A stretch of DNA of 56,539 bases from Silicimonas sp. GTDB lineage: Bacteria > Pseudomonadota > Alphaproteobacteria > Rhodobacterales > Rhodobacteraceae. The notes beneath the pieces were generated by a model. That model worked only from the letters and a program-made list of their open reading frames with translations, searched no databases and had not been told where the DNA came from. Position numbers and translations under genes: made by a program. Shown here piece by piece: positions 20,402-31,954 of this stretch. How positions within the stretch are numbered: position 1 is the first letter of the stretch; every line of letters starts with the position of its first letter. Where the stretch lies: the NCBI GenBank assembly GCA_022826205.1, contig JAJDVJ010000183.1, forward strand, positions 1-56,539, written 5' to 3'.

Positions 20402-21190
20402 TCAATCTGAACGACCGTAGAACCCGATCCGCTCTTCTTCCGAAAAAGTGACACCAGGCTTGTCGTAGTAGGAGAAGACCGCGATCATCCGCTCGCGGTC
20501 TCCGCGAATCTTGGTTACGCGATGCGGGGTGTTGATGCCGCGAAAGACGTTCAGGGCGCCAGGTGTTGGCGTGAGGACCCGCAAATACGGATCCTCGTTC
20601 CGCAACAGCCTGGCAACGCCGTCATAGTTGGGATTGTCCGCAGTGCGCAGATCGGTACGATACTCGAAGTCACCGCCTGCTTCCGGCGCCTGCAAAAGCA
20701 GCGTCGTGGTGAACTCGGAACGGTCGAAATGCCAGTTCAGTGCTTCGCCTTCGTGATAGGCCATGACATTGATTCGAGCGAGCGGGTCATCCATGGCGAA
20801 GAGCGCCCGCTTGCCCATTGTCACGGCAAGAAAACCCACCAGCGGCGGCCAGGCGTAGATCTCGGTAACGGGGTTGGCGCCCAGTTGATCGGCGCACAGC
20901 GTGTGATTGATGGTTTGAAACTGTGTCAATGCCGGATGATCCGGCACCAGGTCCGGCAGCTCTTTCTTAAAGTAGATGTTGTGCATCCGGCTGTGGGTAA
21001 AGCCGTTTCTGGCCATGATCGGCCTGAGGTCATCGGCAGCCGCCTGCGCGGCCACCGGCTTCAGAAACCCTTCGAGATTGTACATACCATGTGCGGCCAG
21101 GTCCGCCCGACACCGCACGATCAGTTCTTTGCATTCATCACTGTCAGGTCGGTCGATTGGATAGGTCTCAAGATCAAGCAGGTGCTGCAT
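20402..21190 (-). CDS. 2-oxoglutarate/Fe(II)-dependent oxygenase, HalD/BesD-like
   Basis: Non-haem iron dioxygenase, 262 residues from the ATG at 21190 (GGGAGGG upstream; the frame to 21328 is untranslated leader). The facial triad is complete: His154 and Asp156 (LNWHFDRSEF) and His223 (NTPHRVTKI), with Arg232/234 as the likely 2OG anchor. The surrounding pattern (EIYAWPPLVGFL, LLLQAPEAGGDFEYR, ADNPNYDGVARLL) recalls the HalD/BesD family of free-amino-acid-acting enzymes. Halogenating members replace the triad Asp with Gly; here it is Asp, so hydroxylation is more likely. Probably co-transcribed with the M24 enzyme. Confidence 0.78.
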   Translation of the reverse strand: MQHLLDLETYPIDRPDSDECKELIVRCRADLAAHGMYNLEGFLKPVAAQAAADDLRPIMARNGFTHSRMHNIYFKKELPDLVPDHPALTQFQTINHTLCADQLGANPVTEIYAWPPLVGFLAVTMGKRALFAMDDPLARINVMAYHEGEALNWHFDRSEFTTTLLLQAPEAGGDFEYRTDLRTADNPNYDGVARLLRNEDPYLRVLTPTPGALNVFRGINTPHRVTKIRGDRERMIAVFSYYDKPGVTFSEEERIGFYGRSD

Positions 21191-21528
21191 TCCAAATCCC
21201 TCCCCTGGCAACCAAGAGGCAAAATTGCCGGCACTTGACAACAACAAAATGGGATCGCATGGCAGCGGGCCGGTTTGAAACTTGCTTCCATTGCTGCTGG
21301 ATCCTCTTCGACCTTGGCACGGCGTCATAAGCCAGCCAGATCTTGCATTCTATTTCATAATGCCGATCCTTCACGCCAGTTTCAACGTCCGTGGTCGCCG
21401 CAGGCGCGTCAATCTGGGCGCGGCACACACGGTACCTGGCACCGATGAACGTGAAGTCGTGAAGTTCGGACTCGACGGAATTTCCCGCAGTCTTCGCCTC
21501 ATCGCACTGAGTCAGTGCAGGCCCGCCC
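21191..21528. other. Intergenic region between map and the 2OG oxygenase gene
   Basis: About 338 bp with both flanking genes on the minus strand; it should hold the oxygenase promoter. No gene recognised. Confidence 0.45.
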
Positions 21529-22341
21529 TCAGTGCCAGGTCGGGTGAAACTTGCCCGCGGGAGACAACGTGAAGATGTCGCAGCCGCCATCGGTCACGCC
21601 GACCGAATGCTCGAACTGCGCGGACAGCGACTTGTCTCGTGTTACGGCCGTCCAGTCGTCTGCCAGAATCTTGGTTTCCGGCCTGCCCAGATTCACCATC
21701 GGCTCGACGGTGAAGAACATGCCGGGCTCCAGCACGGCGCCTGTTCCCGGTCGCCCGAAATGCAGAACGTTGGGCGGTGCATGGAACAGGCGCCCGAGAC
21801 CGTGGCCGCAAAAGCCCTGGACCACGCTCATCTGGTGCGCCTCAACGTAGGTCTGGATGGCATGCCCGATATCGCCGAACGTGTTGCCGGGCCTGATTGC
21901 CTCGATGCCCTTCATGAGCGCGTCATGGGTCACCTGGATCAGGCGCTCCGCCCTTCGGGAAAGCCCGCCGGCAACGTACATCCGGCTCGTGTCTCCATGC
22001 CAGCCGTCAACGATCACGGTTACGTCCACGTTCAGGATGTCCTTGTCCTTGAGCCGCTTCTTCCCGGGAATTCCGTGGCAGACGACATGATTGACGCTGA
22101 TGCAACTGGCGTGCTGGTAGCCCTTGTAGCCGATCGTGGCCGACGTGGCGCCCGCCTCGTCAATCATCCGCATAATCGCCCTGTCGATTTCGCCGGTGGC
22201 CATGCCCGGTTCCACCAGCTGAGCAATCTCGTCAAGGATGTGCGCCGCGAGTGCACCGGCACGATGCATGCCAGCCAGATCCCCGGATTCATGAATGCGG
22301 ATGCCGTCCTTGGTCAGACGGCCCTTGCTGTAGTTGTACAC
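21529..22341 (-). CDS. map: Methionine aminopeptidase type I
   Basis: Removes the initiator methionine from new proteins. 270 residues, type I length. Di-metal ligands: two Asp in NVDVTVIVDGWHGDTSRMY, His in GFCGHGLGRLFH, Glu in FFTVEPMVNLG and Glu in AQFEHSVGV; the HxGxP motif appears as VCHGIPGKK. It precedes no obvious partner; sfsA lies 56 bp upstream on the same strand and may be co-transcribed. Confidence 0.95.
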   Translation of the reverse strand: MYNYSKGRLTKDGIRIHESGDLAGMHRAGALAAHILDEIAQLVEPGMATGEIDRAIMRMIDEAGATSATIGYKGYQHASCISVNHVVCHGIPGKKRLKDKDILNVDVTVIVDGWHGDTSRMYVAGGLSRRAERLIQVTHDALMKGIEAIRPGNTFGDIGHAIQTYVEAHQMSVVQGFCGHGLGRLFHAPPNVLHFGRPGTGAVLEPGMFFTVEPMVNLGRPETKILADDWTAVTRDKSLSAQFEHSVGVTDGGCDIFTLSPAGKFHPTWH

Positions 22342-22397
22342 GGGACATCCTTCCTCTTCTCACACGCCATATAGTGCGTTCCGGAGACAACCGCTAG

Positions 22398-23123
22398 TCA
22401 TCTGCTGGTCACGGCCTGTTCAAGAACCGGTAGTTCGGCAGCGATTTCGACTCCCTCGCGCGTGATCTTCGTTCCGTGGCATATCGCCTCCACGCCAGCC
22501 GCGCCGGCCCGGTCGAATGCGACACCGTAACCAGGATCCAGGTCACGAGCCAGGACAAACCCGGCACAGTCCGTCCTCTGCACGACATAAAGCATCACTG
22601 CCCGGAATCCTTCTGCCACCATGGCCGAAAGTTCGGCCAGATGCTTGGCGCCTCGTTCAGTCACGCAATCCGGAAATTCCGCCAGATCGCCGGTACGGTT
22701 CAAATGCACGTTCTTCACCTCCACATAGGCGTCAGGCAATCCGGGCTCCCTAAGGAGAAAGTCCACGCGGCTGTTGGCGCCGTAAGGCACTTCGCGCCGG
22801 ACGTTGCCGTATCCGGCAAGGCCTTTGACACGTCCCGCAGCCAGCGCCTCGGCAACGATCCGGTTCGGCACAGAGGTATCGATGCCCGCGAGATGGCCGC
22901 CCTTCAACTCGACCAGGCGCCAGCCAAACTTCAGCTTCTTTTTTGAATCGTCATTTGGTTCAAGCCAGACTCGCATGCCCTCGTCGGCAAGCCCCAGCAT
23001 CGACCCCGGATTGGGACAATGAGCCACCACGGTACGACCGCCATTCTCCAGTTCCACGTCCGCAAGAAACCGTTTGTAGCGTCTGATCAGGCGGCCCGGC
23101 ACCAAAGGCGTTTGAAAGCGCAT
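22398..23123 (-). CDS. sfsA: SfsA family DNA/RNA nuclease-like protein
   Basis: SfsA (sugar fermentation stimulation protein), 241 residues from ATG 23123. Motifs: RFLADVELENG, AHCPNPGSM, PNRIVAEAL, and SRVDFLL...AYVEVKNVHL, the PD-(D/E)xK-like core. The role in cells is poorly known; a nucleic-acid-binding or nuclease activity is proposed for the family. It is divergent from the CinA-like gene, 47 bp apart. Confidence 0.93.
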   Translation of the reverse strand: MRFQTPLVPGRLIRRYKRFLADVELENGGRTVVAHCPNPGSMLGLADEGMRVWLEPNDDSKKKLKFGWRLVELKGGHLAGIDTSVPNRIVAEALAAGRVKGLAGYGNVRREVPYGANSRVDFLLREPGLPDAYVEVKNVHLNRTGDLAEFPDCVTERGAKHLAELSAMVAEGFRAVMLYVVQRTDCAGFVLARDLDPGYGVAFDRAGAAGVEAICHGTKITREGVEIAAELPVLEQAVTSR

Positions 23124-23170
23124 GCCTCGGGCCCTATACCGGCATAGGGAGAGGGACAAGGACTGACTCC

Positions 23171-23902
23171 ATGGCCAACCCAACCGCCGCCATGCTGGTG
23201 ATCGGTGACGAGATACTTTCCGGACGCACCCGTGACTCCAACATGCACCACCTCGCCGGCAGGCTGACCGAGGCCGGGATCAATCTCACTGAAGTGCGCA
23301 TGGTTGCCGATGACCGCATGGCAATAGTGGAGGGTGTAAGGGCGCTAGCACGGAAACACGACCACCTCTTCACTTCGGGCGGCATCGGGCCGACGCATGA
23401 CGACATAACGGCCGATTGCGTGGCCGAGGCCATGGGCGCTTCCATCGATGTCCGCCCGGATGCGCACGCCATTCTTCAGGCGCACTATGATCGGCAGGGC
23501 ATCGAAATGAACGAGGCCAGGCTGCGCATGGCACGGATCCCGGCAGGCGCCAAGCTGATCAAGAACCCGATCTCCGCTGCACCGGGGTTCACGATTGGCA
23601 ATGTCCATGTCATGGCTGGAATTCCGGCAATCTTCGAAGCAATGGTCGCAAGCATTCTGCCCACGATTTCTGGTGGCCCTCCGGTGCTCTCGGAGAGCAT
23701 ACGGATTGATCGGGCCGAAGGCGACATCGCCGCCCGATTGAACGAGCTCGCAGAGGAGTTCGCGCACCTGAATTTTGGTTCCTACCCTTTCCGGCAGAAC
23801 GGCGAGTACGGTTCGAATGTCGTGATCCGGGGCACAGATCCCCAACAGGTCAACTATGCGGCGGCGCAGTTGCGTGCGGCGTTCGGAGACGACGCATCGT
23901 GA
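23171..23902 (+). CDS. Molybdopterin-binding-domain (CinA N-terminal-like) protein
   Basis: A 243-residue MoCF_biosynth (MogA/CinA-like) domain protein. Motifs: AAMLVIGDEILSGRTRDSN and the nucleotide/cofactor loop HLFTSGGIGPTHDDIT. It lacks the C-terminal PncC/CinA deamidase domain, so the role may be nucleotide-pyrophosphate hydrolysis or something else. Its stop overlaps the start of the next gene (GTGA). Confidence 0.88.
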   Translation: MANPTAAMLVIGDEILSGRTRDSNMHHLAGRLTEAGINLTEVRMVADDRMAIVEGVRALARKHDHLFTSGGIGPTHDDITADCVAEAMGASIDVRPDAHAILQAHYDRQGIEMNEARLRMARIPAGAKLIKNPISAAPGFTIGNVHVMAGIPAIFEAMVASILPTISGGPPVLSESIRIDRAEGDIAARLNELAEEFAHLNFGSYPFRQNGEYGSNVVIRGTDPQQVNYAAAQLRAAFGDDAS

Positions 23903-24354
23903 CGGCACCAGTTTCAGAAAGCCCGAGTGCCGAGAGCGAAGGCATAGTGGCCCCGGCGTCCTCTCTCATAGGCGGGCAGCGAATGCATCGCGGCAGCCAA
24001 GGCGGGATTCAGCATGCACCCGCGATTCGTCTCGCGGCGACGGGGCTTGCCGCAGAGCCGGAGGCGGCCTCTCCCTTGTGTGGCGGCGAGACTCCAGTCA
24101 AGGGCGACATTTCCGCGACGATTGTCGATTCCGCAGATCCACTTGGTTTGGCGCTGATTCCTGCCCCGCCGCAAATGGAGCCGGACGAGGCGTCCGCATA
24201 CATCACGGTGGCACAGACATCGAGAGACACAATCCGCAGGCTGGGCCATGCAGTCACTTGCAAGATCAGCATCGCAAAGGAGTCCTACAGGAGCGCAGAG
24301 CTGGCGGCGGCTTGGCCGCCAAGCAGCAAGCATGCGAGCAGGACGGTTTCGTGA
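23899..24354 (+). CDS. Small hypothetical protein between the CinA-like and OmpA-domain genes
   Basis: A 151-residue frame that begins at a GTG overlapping the CinA-like stop and ends in a TGA overlapping the GTG of the OmpA-domain gene (GTGA at both junctions). The sequence is Ala/Ser/Pro-rich with no signal peptide or recognisable domain. The only support is the exact coupling at both ends and the absence of another gene in 450 bp; a competing minus-strand frame covers the same stretch but looks less natural (many Arg and Cys). Confidence 0.45.
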   Translation: MTAPVSESPSAESEGIVAPASSLIGGQRMHRGSQGGIQHAPAIRLAATGLAAEPEAASPLCGGETPVKGDISATIVDSADPLGLALIPAPPQMEPDEASAYITVAQTSRDTIRRLGHAVTCKISIAKESYRSAELAAAWPPSSKHASRTVS

Positions 24355-25286
24355 GACTTGCACTCATTATAAGCCTTGTCATTGCAACACCGGCGTCGGC
24401 GCTTGAGCTTGCGCTTCCCAACACGGCGACCGTTGCCATTGAGACGAGCGACGCCGCTAGTGTCCGCCTGCCCGAGGCTCCTTGGTCGCCAAGCATTGTC
24501 GTGCCGGGCACCGAGGGAGCAATACGAAAGACCGTGCTTAAGTTGCCCGATGCGCAGTGGACAACTCTCCAGCTCATAGGGCCGCTTCGCGACAAGCTGG
24601 AAGAGGCGGGATATGTCCAGGTCTTCGCCTGCGCGGACGCTGAGTGCGGTGGCTTTGACTTCCGCTTCCAGCTTGATCTGATTGGTGAGCCGGACATGTA
24701 TGTCGATCTCGGCAACTACCGTTACCTATTGATGCGGCATCCATCGAAGGAGCCTCATTCCGTAGCCTTGGTCGCATCGCCGACAACCAGCGCGGGCAAT
24801 GTTCACATCACGGAAGTTTCCAGCGCGCGTTTTCCCGAGGTGGAGCCGAATGCGGAAGACGTAGTGGCGGAAATGGATGAGGATGCGGACCACGCCACAC
24901 AAAGGCCCGGCAACTTGGCTGCATCCTTGCTGAAACGAGGTCACGTGGTGCTTGATGCGCTTGAGTTCGGCTCGGGATCCGCTGACCTGGGAAACGGGCC
25001 GTATCCTGTGCTGGCGGAACTCGCAGCCTGGCTGTTGGACAATCCGTCGGCCCGCATCGTTCTTGTGGGGCACACCGATTCAATGGGATCGCTCGAGACG
25101 AACACCACACTTTCGCGCAAGCGGGCAGAGGCGGTGGCGGACCGACTGATCGAGGCATTCGGCATCAACCCGAGCCGACTCGATGCGGCCGGCGCCGGAT
25201 ACCTCTCACCGATCGAATCAAACCTGACCGAGGCGGGACGTACCGCGAACCGTCGAGTGGAAGCGGTTCTGATCTCCGTGGAATGA
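24351..25286 (+). CDS. OmpA-family outer-membrane/periplasmic protein
   Basis: A 311-residue exported protein. From GTG 24351 it opens with a signal peptide (RLALIISLVIATPASALEL). The N-terminal half has no domain I recognise; it carries a paired Cys (FACADAECGG). Residues about 205-311 form a peptidoglycan-binding OmpA C-terminal domain: FGSGSADL, IVLVGHTDSMGS, NTTLSRKRAEAVADRLI and the Arg of NRRVEAVL. The open frame runs upstream to 23856 but that part is out-of-frame shadow. Likely tethers the envelope to peptidoglycan. Confidence 0.85.
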   Translation: MRLALIISLVIATPASALELALPNTATVAIETSDAASVRLPEAPWSPSIVVPGTEGAIRKTVLKLPDAQWTTLQLIGPLRDKLEEAGYVQVFACADAECGGFDFRFQLDLIGEPDMYVDLGNYRYLLMRHPSKEPHSVALVASPTTSAGNVHITEVSSARFPEVEPNAEDVVAEMDEDADHATQRPGNLAASLLKRGHVVLDALEFGSGSADLGNGPYPVLAELAAWLLDNPSARIVLVGHTDSMGSLETNTTLSRKRAEAVADRLIEAFGINPSRLDAAGAGYLSPIESNLTEAGRTANRRVEAVLISVE

Positions 25287-25520
25287 CGCCGCGTTGCGGA
25301 AGCTTGCACGTATGTTGAGCGGCAAGCGCTGACGTCAGCGAGTACCCAGTTCGCGGCATCATCGCGCTGGCCCTTGCTTGCATGGCCGCAATCAATGCGC
25401 GACACAATCGGCGATGGCGTGAAATGAGTGCGCCTGATGCCTTGTCCATGCCGCTGTGCCCCCTGACGCTTCCCGTGACGATGTGCTATGCATCGAGTAC
25501 GCTTTGAAGGAGGATTCGCC

Positions 25521-26042
25521 ATGCTAAAGTTCTACCTGCCGGTGAAGGCGCCGGCGCTCTTGGCCACCGCAGCGCTGGTCACCGCAGCAGGCGCGGCAAG
25601 CGCGACCGAACAGGCGTCCGCTGCGATGATGAATGCGACCGGGGAATCCGTGGGTTCAGTCACGCTGCGCGCCACCCCGCAAGGCACGCTCCTGCACGCC
25701 AAGCTCGAAAATCTGCCGGCGGGCGCCCATGCCTTCCATATCCATGCGGTGGGCGTCTGCGAACCGCCCTTCACATCTTCGGGCGGGCATTTCAATCCTG
25801 ATGGAAAAATGCACGGATTCGACAGCGCCGAGGGCATGCACGCTGGCGACATGCCCAACATCCACGTGCCGGACTCGGGGGCGCTGGAGATAGAGGTGCT
25901 GAACACACTGCTCAAGCTGGATTCCACGTTGTTCGACGCCGATGGCGCGGCCATCGTGATCCACGACGGGCCGGATGACTATGCGTCCGACCCGGCAGGC
26001 GCAGCCGGCCCCCGCATCGCCTGCGGTGTCATCACTCAATAG
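25521..26042 (+). CDS. sodC: Cu/Zn superoxide dismutase
   Basis: Periplasmic superoxide dismutase, 173 residues from ATG 25521, preceded by AGGAGG. Signal peptide with a long Ala/Leu core ending near AGAASA. Copper and zinc ligands: FHIHAVGVCEPP, GGHFNPDGKMHG, the GMHAGDMPN loop and the IVIHDGPDDY histidine; the active-site Arg is in PRIACGVI and the two Cys can form the usual disulphide. Confidence 0.94.
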   Translation: MLKFYLPVKAPALLATAALVTAAGAASATEQASAAMMNATGESVGSVTLRATPQGTLLHAKLENLPAGAHAFHIHAVGVCEPPFTSSGGHFNPDGKMHGFDSAEGMHAGDMPNIHVPDSGALEIEVLNTLLKLDSTLFDADGAAIVIHDGPDDYASDPAGAAGPRIACGVITQ

Positions 26043-26488
26043 GGCAAGCCGCCTTCTTGATGAGGGAATTGTACGTACCACACGCGCATCGGTCAGCCTG
26101 ACTCATTGTGTTTGTGACCCTTGCCGGAACCGGCCCCCCTTATCGGTGGCAGAAAATGGTTCGGTCATCGCTACATGAGCAAGTGCTTGCACTCATGGCC
26201 GTGATCCGCCGAACCGGGAGTCAAGTGTTTCACTGAAGTAGTGACAAATGTCGGACTTGCCGTCTCGGGCAGGCTTGGCGGCAAGAGCGGACGGACGCGC
26301 CGCCCGTTCCGTGCGGTAGTGAACAAGTACGCAGAACGTGACGCGTGTGTGCAGAGCCAGCTGATGGCAGGCATCGACATGGATCGTCGAGAACGGATCT
26401 TTGCCGGACGTGCCGTGAAAGTGGGCGAGAATGTCCCGAAGATGTTTGCGACGCGGCTTCGCGAATGTCAGGAAATCACGTGTTTGGC
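26043..26488. other. Intergenic region between convergent sodC and the flavoenzyme
   Basis: About 446 bp. On the minus strand at about 26195-26480 there is an unbroken protein-like segment (for example GKDPFSTIHVDACHQLALH and DGKSDICHYFSETLDSRFGG), but it lacks a start of its own and runs out of the end of the neighbouring gene in another frame. I do not recognise it; it may be a decayed gene or a repeat. Confidence 0.35.
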
Positions 26489-29305
<2,817 letters not shown>

Positions 29306-30490
29306 ATGAAGTCCCACACGCAGAACGTGGCGGACACGATTGACGCACCCTCGGCTTATGTCGAAGGCCACGAAAGCGCCCGGCGTTTCGACAGTGCTCT
29401 GGCCGACAAGTATGTCCGGCACACCACAGTCGGCGATCCGGAACTCGATCCGGTGATGGAGGAGATCCATTCGCTGCATCCTGCGCAGCTTCACAAGTTT
29501 GTCGGTGCAGGAATCGAGCAACGGGACGCGGAGTTGCGTGACGCACCGGAGCCGCTGCGGCGATTCTTCGAGGATTTCCGAGAGCCGGAATGGCTGGACC
29601 ACAACGCCTTTCAACCGGGTGTGCGCGCCTTTCACGCCAACGCGGACCTCATGCTGGTCGCGTTCGTCGCAGGCGTCCTCGTCGAAGGGTTTGCGACGCT
29701 CATAGCCAAGTCGTTCACCATGACCGGCCGTGTCGCGGCCACCAAGAGGCGCCTCCAGCAAAACAACCGCCAGTTGCTCGAGATCTTCTTCCCCGGCGGC
29801 TTGCTACGGAACGGGGACGGATGGAAGCTTTCGACCCGCGTGCGCTTCGTGCATGCCCGGATCAGAAGCCTGCTGGCGAGGCACGAGGAATGGGACGCCG
29901 AAGCCTGGGGCACGCCGGTGAGCGCGGCCCATCTCGGATTTGCAATTTCTGTCTTTTCAAAACGGCTCCTGGACTATTCCCAACTGGTGGGCGCGTCCTT
30001 CACGGAAGAGGAAAAGGCAAGCATTCTCGACGTCTGGCGCTACACCGGCTACCTGATGGGCATTCCCGAATCGATCCTTTACGAGGACGGCGCGGAGGCG
30101 GACAGGATTCACCGGATTGCGAACATGTGCGAGCCGTCGCCCGATTCGGATTCGGCAGCGATGGCGAACGCTTTGATCTGCGCCGTTCCCGGGATCGTGG
30201 ACATCAGGGACGATGAAGAGCGAAAGCAGGTCATCGCCCTTGCCTACAAGCTGTCTCGCGCTCTCATTGGGAACGATCTGGCCGGGCACTTCCAGTATCC
30301 TCAGGTCCGGACATTCGGAACCTTGTTCGGGTTCCGCATGAAGCAGCGTCTCCAGCGCTACCTGAAAAGCGGGCTGATGGTCCGGGCAGACAATTTCAGC
30401 CAGCTCCTCCAGATTTCCGTTTATGAAGAAAGCGGCCTTACCTACAATCTGCCCGACCACGTCAAGCACGAGCAGTCGCACCCATGGTAG
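29306..30490 (+). CDS. Oxygenase MpaB/rubber-oxygenase-like (DUF2236) family protein
   Basis: A 394-residue all-helical protein of the MpaB/DUF2236 family, whose known members (latex-clearing protein, fungal MpaB) are haem-dependent oxygenases. Family features: a hydrophobic helix (MLVAFVAGVLVEGF), KSFTMTGRVAATKRRL, the RVRFVHARIRSLL helix, WGTPVSAAHLGFAISVFS and YLMGIPESILYED. Start ATG 29306; the frame ends with no partner gene close by. Substrate unknown; such proteins in proteobacteria are largely uncharacterised. Confidence 0.78.
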   Translation: MKSHTQNVADTIDAPSAYVEGHESARRFDSALADKYVRHTTVGDPELDPVMEEIHSLHPAQLHKFVGAGIEQRDAELRDAPEPLRRFFEDFREPEWLDHNAFQPGVRAFHANADLMLVAFVAGVLVEGFATLIAKSFTMTGRVAATKRRLQQNNRQLLEIFFPGGLLRNGDGWKLSTRVRFVHARIRSLLARHEEWDAEAWGTPVSAAHLGFAISVFSKRLLDYSQLVGASFTEEEKASILDVWRYTGYLMGIPESILYEDGAEADRIHRIANMCEPSPDSDSAAMANALICAVPGIVDIRDDEERKQVIALAYKLSRALIGNDLAGHFQYPQVRTFGTLFGFRMKQRLQRYLKSGLMVRADNFSQLLQISVYEESGLTYNLPDHVKHEQSHPW

Positions 30491-30619
30491 GCGGCGCGGA
30501 ATTCTAGCCAAGCACGTCGCAAGCGAGGTGCCGGTCGCAGTCCCGGCTACAGCCTTCAGGACGGGCTTCGCTGAACGGGTCAAAGAAATTCGTGATTGGC
30601 CGTTTCGGGCCCATACGTC

Positions 30620-31312
30620 CTAAAACCCCCAAACTTCATTCAGGAAGTCCAGCATCTCTGGATGCATCAGACGAATGATGTTTCGGTTGTTCGGGTAAAA
30701 GCAGATTCCGCCCAAATAAGCTTGGCTGAACGTGGCAAAGAACTCCTCTACGTAGGAGAATGCGAAAGGGACATCGTCACGCGGACATCCGTCACGTACA
30801 CCGGCGGCCTTCGCTTTCGCCTGTTCATATAGTTCAATGATCCTGGGATTTTCGAACCCCAACTCGCGATCGTGATACGCATGCGCCAATTCGTGGAACA
30901 CAGTGCCCGGACCGTGTTCTCTGCCAAATCTCTTGTCGAATTGAACGGCTTGATGCAGCGCGGGCGGATATCCGTTTTCCGCCAGCCAGTCGACAGAGAT
31001 GTGGTACAGGCCTAGGAATTCGTGCGCTTCCATATGAGGATCGGTGTGGAACAGCCAGATCGGCGTTTCCCTCAACCTGTCAATTTGCGGGGAAGGGACC
31101 TTCGCGGCGATCTGGGACAGTTGCGCCTCCAGTTTTTCGATCATCGGCGCGACAAGCAACGGGTCCTCCGCAAGCTTGGTTTCGATGACAATCTTCCAGC
31201 CGTGAATGTCCCTTTCCTGATAGTCCGTTTCGGCACTCAACGTCGCAGAACCGGCAACAAGCGCAGCCAGCAAGAGAGAGGCCGCGAGAACCCATGTCCT
31301 GGTTGGGATCAT
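30620..31312 (-). CDS. Exported zincin-like metallopeptidase (HExxH), uncharacterised
   Basis: A 230-residue protein from ATG 31312 (GAGAGG seven bases upstream) with a clean signal peptide (TWVLAASLLLAALVAGSATLSA). The mature part has a zinc-protease motif FHELAHAYHD and, about 50 residues later, YVEEFFATFSQAYLGG, which could supply the third (Glu) ligand of a gluzincin. Arrangement recalls the lethal-factor-like/putative anthrax-toxin fold, but I cannot place it in a named family. No obvious neighbour suggests a substrate. Confidence 0.65.
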   Translation of the reverse strand: MIPTRTWVLAASLLLAALVAGSATLSAETDYQERDIHGWKIVIETKLAEDPLLVAPMIEKLEAQLSQIAAKVPSPQIDRLRETPIWLFHTDPHMEAHEFLGLYHISVDWLAENGYPPALHQAVQFDKRFGREHGPGTVFHELAHAYHDRELGFENPRIIELYEQAKAKAAGVRDGCPRDDVPFAFSYVEEFFATFSQAYLGGICFYPNNRNIIRLMHPEMLDFLNEVWGF

Positions 31313-31666
31313 TCGAGTGCCTCTCATCGGCACATGAACCGTTTCAACCCGCCGTAGAATTTGATCTTGAACCATAAGTATCTGTTTTAATTACGTTATT
31401 GTTCTTCCTGGCGCAATCTCCCGCACCACCCGTCACATCGGGAACGGGCAGGCGACTTGCTGCACCCAAGCTTCGGAATTCGCCGGGCTCCGCTTGTGGT
31501 CTTTCGCCAGACGCCCGCACCGTGGTCTTCTGGGTTCAATCTGGATTCTCCATTCTCTTTGTTCGAAGTGCCGATTCAATAGATGTTTCTGTAGATTGCA
31601 GGTTCAAATCGACGAAATTGAAGCAACCATTGAGAGAACGAAAATACAGTTTGGCGGTCATGCCGA
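31313..31666. other. Intergenic region between the zincin-like gene and the toxin gene
   Basis: About 354 bp, noticeably more AT-rich near 31370-31400 and 31550-31640 than surrounding genes. Should hold the zincin promoter. No gene seen. Confidence 0.4.
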
Positions 31667-31954
31667 CTAGAATTCCTCGGGATACATCTGCGCTGCGTGA
31701 ACCACATCGAGGATGATTACGTCATTCCCTTTGACCCGATAGACGACAATGTAGTTCCTATGAACAACCAGCTCCCTTGTTCCCTCAACCCGTCCTGGTC
31801 GGCCCATGTTGGGATGTTCGGGTAGGTTGGATTCGATTGCACTGACAATCCGATCCCCAAGGGCCAAGGCCGCATCAAGATTATCGATGGCGATGTAGTC
31901 GACGATTTCCTCAAGCGCCAGCTCAGCGCTTGGCAGCCAGAACAGGCGCTTCAT
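31667..31954 (-). CDS. ParE/RelE-family toxin of a type II toxin-antitoxin system
   Basis: A 95-residue ParE/RelE-superfamily protein. It shows the N-terminal helices (LALEEIVDYIAIDN), the mid loop (NLPEHPNMGRPGRVEGTRELVV) and C-terminal strands (RNYIVVYRVKGNDVIILDVVHAAQ) of ParE toxins. Its ATG overlaps the antitoxin stop (TGATG), so it is made from the same message. ParE relatives usually inhibit DNA gyrase; others cut mRNA. Confidence 0.86.
   Translation of the reverse strand: MKRLFWLPSAELALEEIVDYIAIDNLDAALALGDRIVSAIESNLPEHPNMGRPGRVEGTRELVVHRNYIVVYRVKGNDVIILDVVHAAQMYPEEF

Noticed and set aside
23856-24350. 476-codon frame covering the OmpA-domain gene and its upstream region
   Set aside because: The first 165 codons are Arg/Ser/Gly-rich shadow; the signal peptide and domain start at GTG 24351.
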